A stretch of 24,238 nt of DNA. Source: Bacteroidota bacterium. Lineage in GTDB: Bacteria > Bacteroidota > Ignavibacteria > Ignavibacteriales > Melioribacteraceae. Under the pieces are notes generated by a model. That model worked only from the letters and a program-made list of their open reading frames with translations. It was not told where the DNA came from and did not search any database. The stretch spans positions 1 to 24,238 of the forward strand of contig JAEXOD010000234.1 of the NCBI GenBank assembly GCA_023447335.1. Reading direction: 5' to 3'. Positions within the stretch are counted from its first letter, which is position 1. Every line of letters begins with the position of its first letter. Both the position numbers and the translations under genes were made by a program. Below, piece by piece: positions 8,641 to 15,597 of the stretch.

Positions 8641-9707
8641 TATATCAAATTAATTTTATTGCTCATTTTAAGGTAGTCAACAACATTTTTAACTTCTTGT
8701 GCGTTTTTTCTATTACAAACTAAAAGTGCATCATCCGTTTCAATTACAATAACATCTTTTAATCCTATTACCGCAGTAAATTTTTTGGGATTATAAACCA
8801 AACTACCTGAAGTTGATTCAACATATGCCTCTCCGGTAATAGCATTGCCGAAGTTATCTTTTGAAGATAATTCATAAACAGCTTCCCAACTACCTACATC
8901 ATTCCAATCAAAATTTGCTTTTATTAAAAATACATTGTTGGATTTTTCCATTATTCCGTAATCAATCGATATGCTTTTTAATTTACCGTAAATTTGCGGC
9001 AAAACGGTTTCATAGTCCTCAGTATTTAAAACTGAAGAAAGTTCTTGCAAACCGGAAAATAACTCGCCCATATACATCTTAAATTCGTTCAATATTGTAT
9101 CTACACGCCAAATAAACATTCCGCTATTCCACATAAAATCGCCGGACTGTAAAAATCTTTCTGCCGTAGCAAGATTCGGTTTTTCTGCAAATGTTAATAC
9201 TCTATGAATGTTTTTATCTACTATTTCTTCATTTATCTGGATATAACCATACCCAGTCTCGGGTCTAGTCGGTTTAATTCCAATTGTTACAAGCCCTTTT
9301 TTATTATATGCAAATTCAGAAGCTTCAAGTAAAATTTGTCTAAATTCAATTTTATTTTTAATTAGATGATCTGCCGGTAAGGTTAAAACAACGGCATCTT
9401 TACACCTTTTTTCAATTATTATTGAAGCTAAACCAATACATGCTGCAGTATTTTTACCGTATGGTTCCGCTATAATATTTTCTTTAGGTATAAAAGGTAA
9501 TTCTTCTTCAATTTTATCCTTCTGAACTTTATTAGTCACAATGTATATCTTATCATTCTCGACCAATCCGTTTAATCTTTCAACGGTATCAAAAATCATG
9601 GAATTATTACTAAATATTTTTAATAATTGTTTAGGTGTTTTTTGTTTACTTCGGGGCCAAAATCTTGATCCGACTCCCCCTGCCATTATACAAACAAATA
9701 GTTCCAT
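8640..9707 (-). CDS. manC: Mannose-1-phosphate guanylyltransferase
   Basis: This enzyme makes GDP-mannose from GTP and mannose-1-phosphate for polysaccharide or glycan synthesis. The 355-residue protein has the nucleotidyltransferase signature MAGGVGSRFWPRS...PKQ (8-27), EPYGKNTAAC (about 81-90), PADH (111-114), FAEKPN (173-178), MWNSGMFIW (192-200) and DWNDVGSW. It ends without the C-terminal cupin isomerase domain of bifunctional ManC/AlgA proteins, so it is the monofunctional type. I use the symbol manC in the common sense for this family. Its ATG has AAAGG 6 nt upstream and lies 2 bases after the preceding hypothetical gene. No glycosyltransferases or GDP-mannose-modifying enzymes are adjacent. 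Confidence 0.9.
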   Translation of the reverse strand: MELFVCIMAGGVGSRFWPRSKQKTPKQLLKIFSNNSMIFDTVERLNGLVENDKIYIVTNKVQKDKIEEELPFIPKENIIAEPYGKNTAACIGLASIIIEKRCKDAVVLTLPADHLIKNKIEFRQILLEASEFAYNKKGLVTIGIKPTRPETGYGYIQINEEIVDKNIHRVLTFAEKPNLATAERFLQSGDFMWNSGMFIWRVDTILNEFKMYMGELFSGLQELSSVLNTEDYETVLPQIYGKLKSISIDYGIMEKSNNVFLIKANFDWNDVGSWEAVYELSSKDNFGNAITGEAYVESTSGSLVYNPKKFTAVIGLKDVIVIETDDALLVCNRKNAQEVKNVVDYLKMSNKINLI

Positions 9708-9709
9708 TT

Positions 9710-10552
9710 TTAACCTTTTATATTTTGTATCAATTTGCCGAGTTTATCGGCTTTATTTAAGTAATTCGTAATATCAACATCTTTTTGTCTAACCAAGGCA
9801 GCTATCACAATTAAACAAGCTCTCATTTTTTCAATCAATTCTTTATCAACTATTAATCTATGTTCCATAACATGTTTAAGAGCACCTGAAAAATAAAAAT
9901 GCATATTTGCAATAAGTTCAAAACTATATTTTTGAGACAAAAAGGCATTTTTCTCAATTATAGTTTGATATTTATCCATTTCATCATAAGGGGTTTCGTA
10001 AAACTCAAGTCTTTGTAAAAAGGAATCAAGTTCTTTGATAGGAGCTAGTACAGTCCTCAAGTAAAACTCGTAACTATTCTCTTCTTCATCATCGTCTGAT
10101 AAAATAAAATCTTCTTTTAATTTATTGTTTTGCTCTATATTAATAGCTTTATTTGATAAATTTTCTTCTTGTCTTGTAGATTTAATTATTTCGTTCTTTT
10201 TTACTGAAGTTTCTATATTATCAATAATTCCTTTTAATTTAGGAAGAGATACGCTCTCAAGAAAAACCTCTAAATCTTTAGCTAATAATTGGGAATGCTC
10301 TTTAAACTTTGTACTTAAAAACAAAAAATCTATTTCGTTGTTATTACAAAAATTGTAAATTTCCGAGAGATGAATTGCCATCTTCGAAATTTCAGTAATT
10401 TTTTTCATTTCTCCGATAACATTTCCACAATCTTCAGATGATAAAATTGAATCTTTAAGTACTTGGACACAAGCAATTTTATCCGAAGTTAATTTTAATA
10501 AACTCGAAGAATAACTAATACATTTCTTTATATATAGTTTTGAGAATTCCAT
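9710..10552 (-). CDS. Hypothetical alpha-helical protein
   Basis: I do not recognise this 280-residue protein. It has no signal peptide, no membrane segment and no catalytic motif. It looks almost entirely alpha-helical, in two parts: an N-terminal helical region (about 1-115), a polar linker (about 117-160) containing the acidic run DDDEEE (about 153-158), and a C-terminal helical region (about 160-280) ending in a short amphipathic helix. Base composition and codon use resemble the neighbours. Its start overlaps the alr stop as TAATG and its stop lies 2 bases before manC, so it belongs to the same transcription unit. The real-gene call rests on frame length and tight packing. Confidence 0.7.
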   Translation of the reverse strand: MEFSKLYIKKCISYSSSLLKLTSDKIACVQVLKDSILSSEDCGNVIGEMKKITEISKMAIHLSEIYNFCNNNEIDFLFLSTKFKEHSQLLAKDLEVFLESVSLPKLKGIIDNIETSVKKNEIIKSTRQEENLSNKAINIEQNNKLKEDFILSDDDEEENSYEFYLRTVLAPIKELDSFLQRLEFYETPYDEMDKYQTIIEKNAFLSQKYSFELIANMHFYFSGALKHVMEHRLIVDKELIEKMRACLIVIAALVRQKDVDITNYLNKADKLGKLIQNIKG

Positions 10553-11658
10553 TATTTTATATAAACCCTTGGTACTCTTTTGCTGATATTACAGGTGATC
10601 TCATAAGGAATTGTATTTAAAATGTTTGACCAATCATCGGCATCAAATTTCATTTCACCGGTATTTCCCATAAGTGTTATTTTACTGCCTAATTTAATGC
10701 TTTTATCTTTAATTTCAAACAATATTCTATCCATTGTTACTCTACCGACTTGATTTACAATTTTTTCACCGATAAAACCTATTGCTTTATTTGTTAAGTT
10801 TCTATTATAACCATCAGCATATCCTATCGGTACGGTCGCAACAGTAGTATCTTCATCGGCAATAAATAATCTACCATAACTAACAGATTCTCCTTTGTTA
10901 ATTTTTTTAATCGATGTAATTCTACTTTTTAATGACATTACCGGTTTAAGATCTATAGATCTGGATGTTTCTTGTGAAGGATAGTAACCGTATAAAGCTA
11001 TTCCAGGTCTTACTGCATCAAAATATGCTTCCGGCATATCAATTATAGCACCGCTATTAGCTGCATGAATTAAATTTGTATTAATGCCGTTTTCTTTTAT
11101 TGTTTCAACCATCGTCTTAAAATTATCTAATTGAAACTTTGCAAAACTTTTATCCGCTTCATCAGAAGTTGCAAAATGAGTATAAATTCCGTCAATATTT
11201 ATGTTATCTATAGATTTTAGTTTCTTTATGAAAGGAATTAAATCTGACGGTTTTACACCTACTCGTCCCATTCCGCTATCAAGTTTGATATGAATGTTTA
11301 ATATACCATTTAACTTAAGTTTTGATAAAACCTTTAATTGTACTATATCGGTAATTGTTGCTATAATATTAAAAGTGATATAATCATTTAGCTGGTCAAA
11401 GTCGATTGGTGCAAAACACAATATTGGTTTATCGGTAACTTTAGAAAGATTTAATTCCATGGCTTCTTCAAATAACGCGACAGCATAATATTCGGGAGGA
11501 TGAGCGTGATTTTTTAGTGCATTAACACATTCAATCATACCATGCCCATATGAATCTGCTTTAACAACTGCAATTATTTTTGTCTTTGTTTTTTTACGAA
11601 TTTGGGAATAATTAAAAAGAAGATTTTTAAGATTAATTTCTGCGTAAGTGGGTCTCAT
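10552..11658 (-). CDS. alr: Alanine racemase
   Basis: This PLP enzyme converts L-alanine to D-alanine for peptidoglycan. The 368-residue protein has the PLP-lysine motif AVVKADSYGHG (Lys33), LDSGMGRVG (about 126-134), the HFATSDE loop (about 161-167), VRPGIALYGY (about 217-226) and the second catalytic residue Tyr261 in SVSYGR, followed by VATVPIGYADGYNR and GRVTMD. The fold is complete and there is no fused MurF domain, unlike many Bacteroidetes proteins. The ATG has no clear Shine-Dalgarno sequence; a candidate promoter lies about 18 bases upstream, so the 5' leader would be very short. It is the first gene of block 2, diverging from ybjQ. Confidence 0.94.
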   Translation of the reverse strand: MRPTYAEINLKNLLFNYSQIRKKTKTKIIAVVKADSYGHGMIECVNALKNHAHPPEYYAVALFEEAMELNLSKVTDKPILCFAPIDFDQLNDYITFNIIATITDIVQLKVLSKLKLNGILNIHIKLDSGMGRVGVKPSDLIPFIKKLKSIDNINIDGIYTHFATSDEADKSFAKFQLDNFKTMVETIKENGINTNLIHAANSGAIIDMPEAYFDAVRPGIALYGYYPSQETSRSIDLKPVMSLKSRITSIKKINKGESVSYGRLFIADEDTTVATVPIGYADGYNRNLTNKAIGFIGEKIVNQVGRVTMDRILFEIKDKSIKLGSKITLMGNTGEMKFDADDWSNILNTIPYEITCNISKRVPRVYIK

Positions 11659-11666
11659 AAGTCATT

Positions 11667-11682
11667 AGGTCTGTTTATTATA
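11667..11682 (-). promoter_or_regulatory. Candidate alr promoter -10 and start region
   Basis: Read on the minus strand, TATAAT (11682-11677) is followed by AA and ACAGACCT (11674-11667), then 8 bases to the alr ATG. TATAAT matches the bacterial -10 consensus exactly. A -35 is weak (TTATAG about 18 bases upstream). The predicted transcript would have a leader of only about 12-15 bases. The ACAGACCT element recurs in the opposite orientation upstream of ybjQ. Confidence 0.4.
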
Positions 11683-11688
11683 CATAAT

Positions 11689-11703
11689 TAGAATCAAATT
11701 CTA
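11689..11703. repeat. Perfect 6-bp inverted repeat, candidate operator
   Basis: TAGAAT-CAA-ATTCTA is a perfect 6-bp inverted repeat around a 3-base spacer. It lies just upstream of the candidate alr -10, where a repressor would block RNA polymerase. Being AT-rich it could be chance. A second palindrome, TTTGTACAAA (11724-11733), lies 20 bases further on. No regulator gene is nearby. Confidence 0.3.
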
Positions 11704-11767
11704 TAACATAAATCATATAGAAATTTGTACAAAATTAAAAATAATTTGTGATTAAACAAAATATTTT

Positions 11768-11834
11768 TTGCATAATTATATAATTTATTTTTATATTAAA
11801 TACTATAAATTAACAGACCTTAAAAAATAAAGGA
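11768..11834 (+). promoter_or_regulatory. Candidate ybjQ promoter and ribosome binding site
   Basis: Two -10 candidates are visible: TATATT (11792-11797), 18 bases after a weak TTGCAT (11768-11773), and TATAAA (11804-11809), directly before AACAGACCT. The second mirrors the layout at alr, so I prefer it. The ribosome binding site is AAAGGA (11829-11834), 6 bases before the ATG. Confidence 0.4.
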
Positions 11835-11840
11835 TATATC

Positions 11841-12167
11841 ATGATACTTACTACTACTCATAATATCGAAGGAATGAAAATAACCAAATATTTGGGAATT
11901 GTATCAGGTGAAGCAATATTAGGTGCAAATATATTTAGCGATATCTTTGCCGGAATTAGAGATATTGTAGGCGGTCGATCCGCATCTTATGAAAAAGAAT
12001 TAAGAAAAGCACGCGAAATTGCAATGCGTGAAATGTCTGATGAAGCCAAAAAAATAGGCGGAAATGCAGTAATTTCTATTGATTTAGATTACGAAACTAT
12101 TGGACAAGGCGGTACAATGTTAATGGTTTCTGCAAACGGTACCGCCGTCTATATTGAACCGGAATAA
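11841..12167 (+). CDS. ybjQ: YbjQ/UPF0145 family protein
   Basis: This 108-residue protein matches the YbjQ (UPF0145, 'heavy-metal-binding domain') family over its full length: opening with [27 protein letters not shown], a central [25 protein letters not shown] helix, then [16 protein letters not shown] and an end strand [12 protein letters not shown]. Family members form pentamers; their function is unsettled, and the metal-binding label is not supported by any cysteine here (there is none). It is cytoplasmic, with no signal peptide. It is the only complete plus-strand gene in the window, transcribed from its own promoter away from alr. Its stop is 1 base from the stop of the HD gene, so the convergent transcripts must overlap. 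Confidence 0.88.
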   Translation: MILTTTHNIEGMKITKYLGIVSGEAILGANIFSDIFAGIRDIVGGRSASYEKELRKAREIAMREMSDEAKKIGGNAVISIDLDYETIGQGGTMLMVSANGTAVYIEPE

Positions 12168-12168
12168 A

Positions 12169-12999
12169 TTAAATCCTTTCGTGTTCCGCATCAAAAACGT
12201 GAGCATGTAACTGGGCTATCCACATTTTCCCTTCCGGAGTCATTCTCAAATATGATAATGCATCTTGGATGTAGGGACTTACTGTTTCCCAATAAAACTT
12301 TGCATAACTTTTCTTCAAATCATATGGATTCATGTAAGTAACTTTGGAATTACTTTTTGCCTCTTGCATCTCACAAAATAAAGCAGGAGTTTTTTTAAGA
12401 TAATCCGGGTCTCCTAATTGCCCAATCAAATCAGCCGCACGAGTTAAGCCTTTTAACGTTTTTGTGTCTTTATGAATATTGTCATTCGGAATCGGAAAAC
12501 GTGTCATTTCAATATATGAAGTTATAACATCAACATCTAAGTATTTTACTTTTTCAAACCTTTCATATACAAATTGTATGCTTCTATCTACATGATAAGC
12601 AGTTAATGCTGCGTCCGTACTTCCTTTTTCAAGTGTAATAAGTTCATCATTAACGCCTGTATCAAATTTTCCGTTTTTATCATTTTTTAATATGCCCCTT
12701 ACATATCCCACATCATGTGTTAATAGAGCTAATATAAAATTTAACCATTCCTGGGGAGATATTCCTCCCTCTTTCAATTGCTTGCCTCGTATTATTTCTT
12801 GCCCGGCAAAAGTAACAAGCATGGTATGTTCTAAATTATGATATAAGGCATCTGTACCAGAGATAATCTCTAAAATACTATTTCCCGCCCACATTAAAAT
12901 ATTTTCAAACTCAGGTTCAAGTTTTCCAAATGTAACTTGATATTGTTCCTTTAGCTCGTTTATAAAAAATCTAACTAGCATTACGTTAAAATTAAGCAT
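12169..12999 (-). CDS. HD-domain metal-dependent phosphohydrolase, substrate unknown
   Basis: This 276-residue soluble protein has an HD-superfamily core: TDALYHNLEHTMLV (His54, His58), LLTHDVGY (His95-Asp96) and a distal metal-ligand Asp in RAADLIGQLGD (Asp190 or Asp197). The YHNxxH spacing resembles the start of class I cyclic-nucleotide phosphodiesterase domains, but the HDxxHxGxxN signature of those enzymes is absent. I recall similar stand-alone proteins in cyanobacteria annotated only as metal-dependent phosphohydrolases. HD enzymes cleave phosphate esters of nucleotides or second messengers; the substrate here cannot be read. It is preceded by a 133-bp gap after the MFS gene, so it may have its own promoter. 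The start is ATG with TAGGG 5 bases upstream. It converges on ybjQ with a 1-base gap. Confidence 0.75.
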   Translation of the reverse strand: MLNFNVMLVRFFINELKEQYQVTFGKLEPEFENILMWAGNSILEIISGTDALYHNLEHTMLVTFAGQEIIRGKQLKEGGISPQEWLNFILALLTHDVGYVRGILKNDKNGKFDTGVNDELITLEKGSTDAALTAYHVDRSIQFVYERFEKVKYLDVDVITSYIEMTRFPIPNDNIHKDTKTLKGLTRAADLIGQLGDPDYLKKTPALFCEMQEAKSNSKVTYMNPYDLKKSYAKFYWETVSPYIQDALSYLRMTPEGKMWIAQLHAHVFDAEHERI

Positions 13000-13132
13000 A
13001 AATACCCTATACCTATTTAATGAACGATATTATTGTAATGTATATATTTCTTGTTTTAAAATAACTATCAATTTGTAAATAAGCAACAAATAAAAATATA
13101 ATCCTCAAAAAAAACCCTCCAAAACCATGTTT
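13000..13132. other. 133-bp intergenic region, possible promoter of the HD gene
   Basis: The region is AT-rich and without a reading frame. On the minus strand a TTGATA (13071-13066) is followed 19 bases later by TATATA (13046-13041), a poor but possible promoter for the HD gene. Near the end of the MFS gene, a weak AAAAAC/GTTTTT pairing precedes a run of eight T; I do not call it a terminator. I see nothing else. Confidence 0.25.
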
Positions 13133-14530
13133 TTAATGTTTTGTTTTAAATCCTTTCATCATCCATTTTTTGGCAAGCAATAATCCGAAAGGACTTATTA
13201 TTGCAATACATCCATAGATCAACCACATCATCTCGGTATTTAATGTGGACGGGGTTGCATTTTCAGGGCAATAATTTATTAAAAACCAGCCTGAATATAA
13301 AGAAGTTATGATTTTAGTTAAAAACCATGGAAATTGACCTATTCCCATATATATGCCTGTCATATTCTTAGGAGCAATTTCTGCAACCCATTGTAAAAAT
13401 CTAGGCTGCCACATAGCCTCCCCGATTGTCATTAATACCAAATACAACATTAAATTAGTTAAAGTGGGTCCTAAAGCTAATATAAATGTTGGAAAAGCCA
13501 TTACAAATGTACCTAATACCATCATTGTATAAGTGTTCTTCTTTGATGTTAATGCTGCAACCATAGGTGTTAAAATAAAAATCAAAATCGGATTTAAGTT
13601 TACAAAAAATTCGAAATAGTCACTTACAAATCCTTCAAAAGCTCTTGCAGTATATTGAGGTAACGTAAGCCAATTATGAGCAAATAGTGTTTGAACAGGA
13701 ATTAAAATAAATATGAAAAACAAAAATCTTAAGTCTCTTAAAGGAAAGTTTTTTATATAATATCTACTTTTTTCTTTAAAACTCATTTTACTTAAGTCAT
13801 CATCTTCTTCAACTACTTGTTTTTTTGCTTTATTTTCATCAGAATTTTTAATATCTGATAATGCTTTTTCAATTGATTTTTTGGACATTACAAATGCTAC
13901 TATAATAATTCCGACTACAGTTAAGCCGACATATGCATAAAATACTCCGGTAATTCCAAAATTTTGACGTAACGGAGGACTTATTAAACCGGGTAAAAAA
14001 CCTCCTAAGTTCATCAATGCATACAACATTGCATATCCCATTCCGGCCGTTTTTTCAGTAGTTAATTGTTTAACTCCGGCGTAAGCGGCAGGCTGATATA
14101 TACCATAGCCTAAAATAATTCCTAGTATCCCTATCATTGCAATTATGTGAGATCCTCCCCATAAACCGGGTCCTCCGATTGAAGGAGAAAATGCTATTAG
14201 AAATCTACCAACTAACATCATACTCAATGCTATTAAAAAAGATTTCCTTAAACCAATCCAATCGACAGTCGCACCTAAAAATAACATGCTAAGAGTAATA
14301 CCGCCGGTTAGTATACCGACCATATTTCCGGCTTTTATATCATCAAGTCCGATTTCGTTAAAAAACATAGCTAGCAAGCTTAATACACCGAAATATGTTA
14401 ATCCTTCCACAACATAGGAAAGATTAAGACCAAATAATGCTCTTGAAGTATGAGCCAAATCAACAAATGGCTGTGTTAATTCTTTTGTAATGCTTTTAAG
14501 CATACTTTCGTTTTTAGTATCTTTACTCAT
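13133..14530 (-). CDS. MFS transporter, substrate unknown
   Basis: This 465-residue integral membrane protein has about 12 hydrophobic segments in two halves. The halves are joined by a charged cytoplasmic loop (about 217-262, with EEDDD) between TM6 and TM7, the usual major-facilitator plan. An MFS loop-2 motif, GATVDWIGLRKS (about 86-97), follows TM2. The opening region (NLSYVVEGLTYFGVLSLLAMFF) has features of peptide/oligopeptide (POT-like) transporters, but I do not see the full ExxER motif, so the substrate is open. It lies 14 bases after murB, probably in the same unit, which raises the possibility of a role with cell-wall peptides or sugars; that is inference only. Confidence 0.85.
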   Translation of the reverse strand: MSKDTKNESMLKSITKELTQPFVDLAHTSRALFGLNLSYVVEGLTYFGVLSLLAMFFNEIGLDDIKAGNMVGILTGGITLSMLFLGATVDWIGLRKSFLIALSMMLVGRFLIAFSPSIGGPGLWGGSHIIAMIGILGIILGYGIYQPAAYAGVKQLTTEKTAGMGYAMLYALMNLGGFLPGLISPPLRQNFGITGVFYAYVGLTVVGIIIVAFVMSKKSIEKALSDIKNSDENKAKKQVVEEDDDLSKMSFKEKSRYYIKNFPLRDLRFLFFIFILIPVQTLFAHNWLTLPQYTARAFEGFVSDYFEFFVNLNPILIFILTPMVAALTSKKNTYTMMVLGTFVMAFPTFILALGPTLTNLMLYLVLMTIGEAMWQPRFLQWVAEIAPKNMTGIYMGIGQFPWFLTKIITSLYSGWFLINYCPENATPSTLNTEMMWLIYGCIAIISPFGLLLAKKWMMKGFKTKH

Positions 14531-14544
14531 ATTTAGAATTTCCC

Positions 14545-15555
14545 TTAAATAATATTAACTTCAGTTTCTAATTTTATATCAAATTTTAAATATACTTCTT
14601 TTATTATATTTTCACTCAATTCCACCAACTCACTACCTTTAGCATTGCCATAATTAATCAATATTAAGGCTTGTTTTTCATAGCAACCTACATTTCCGAT
14701 TCTTTTCCCCTTAAATCCGCAATTTTCAATTAACCACCCTGCTGCAATTTTGTATTTATTTTCGTTTATCTTAAAATAAGGAATATGCGGATACTTTTCA
14801 CTTATATTTAAATATTTGTAATGATCTATCTCCGGATTTTTAAAAAAACTTCCTGCATTACCAAATATTTTATAATCAGGTATTTTACTTTCCCTAATGC
14901 TAATTACCGCTTCGCGAATACTTGCTAAATTGATTTCTTTTTGATCCTTAAAAAAGTCAGATAAGGCTTTATAGCTTAAATTAATTTTACGATTTTTTGA
15001 TAATTTAAATATTATTTTAGTTATTATACCTTTAAATTTAAGTTCATGCTTAAATATACTTGTTCTATAACCAAAATTACATTCATCTGATAGATAATAC
15101 TCTATTTTATTAGTTTGAAAATTGTAATATTCAAGTTTGTAAAAAATATCTTTTAACTCAGTTCCATAAGCTCCTATGTTTTGTATAGGAGATGCACCTA
15201 CATTACCCGGAATTAAAGACAAATTTTCTGCCCCGTGATAATTATTTACAACACAATACTCAACAAAATTATCCCAAATGGTTCCGGCTGAAACTTCAAT
15301 AAAAACATCATTTTTATCTTCATCAATAACATTTATTTGATCTTTAATGTAGCGTATTACTATCCCATCAAAATCATTTTTAAACAAAGTGTTACTTCCG
15401 CCTCCCAATACAAAGTAACTTAATTTATTGGTTTGAATGTAGTCTGCTAAAAAATGTAAATCTTCAATTGAATTTGCTTCTGCAAAATATTTAGTATCAA
15501 CATTTAGATTAAAAGTGTTATAATTGCTTAAATTTTTATTTAATAGTATATCCAT
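14545..15555 (-). CDS. murB: UDP-N-acetylenolpyruvoylglucosamine reductase MurB
   Basis: MurB is a flavoenzyme that reduces UDP-GlcNAc-enolpyruvate to UDP-MurNAc. The 336 residues fit the longer E. coli-type (type I). FAD-binding LGGGSNTL (about 50-57) and SLIPGNVGASPIQNIGAYG (about 113-131) are present, as are the catalytic Arg in FGYR (Arg164), the proton-donor Ser in NAGSFFKNP (Ser236), and Glu near the end (LETEV). The insertion carrying SDECNFGYRTSIFK marks type I. The ATG has no strong Shine-Dalgarno sequence. A 42-bp AT-rich gap separates it from comEC. Confidence 0.94.
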   Translation of the reverse strand: MDILLNKNLSNYNTFNLNVDTKYFAEANSIEDLHFLADYIQTNKLSYFVLGGGSNTLFKNDFDGIVIRYIKDQINVIDEDKNDVFIEVSAGTIWDNFVEYCVVNNYHGAENLSLIPGNVGASPIQNIGAYGTELKDIFYKLEYYNFQTNKIEYYLSDECNFGYRTSIFKHELKFKGIITKIIFKLSKNRKINLSYKALSDFFKDQKEINLASIREAVISIRESKIPDYKIFGNAGSFFKNPEIDHYKYLNISEKYPHIPYFKINENKYKIAAGWLIENCGFKGKRIGNVGCYEKQALILINYGNAKGSELVELSENIIKEVYLKFDIKLETEVNII

Positions 15556-15597
15556 ATAAAGCGTAATTTTTTAACATTTAATTTACAAAATATTTTT

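Larger units (their letters stand above)
11667..11820. repeat. Inverted pair of AACAGACCT elements flanking the alr/ybjQ intergenic core
   Basis: AGGTCTGTT (11667-11675) and AACAGACCT (11812-11820) are exact reverse complements. Each lies just downstream of a TATAA-like -10 and just upstream of a start codon, on the strand of the gene it precedes. The arms are 136 bases apart, so a simple hairpin is unlikely. A shared regulator site or a conserved transcription-start element is a better reading. Confidence 0.45.

Noticed and set aside
12159..12188. Possible bidirectional terminator CGGAA...TTCCG between ybjQ and the HD gene
   Set aside because: A 5-bp stem with a 19-base loop spanning both gene ends is too weak and has no T-tract in either direction.
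13107..13136. Possible intrinsic terminator after the MFS gene
   Set aside because: The only stem is AAAAAC/GTTTTT with a 13-base loop, or 5 bp around ATG; A/T pairs dominate and stability would be low, so the T-run alone does not support a call.
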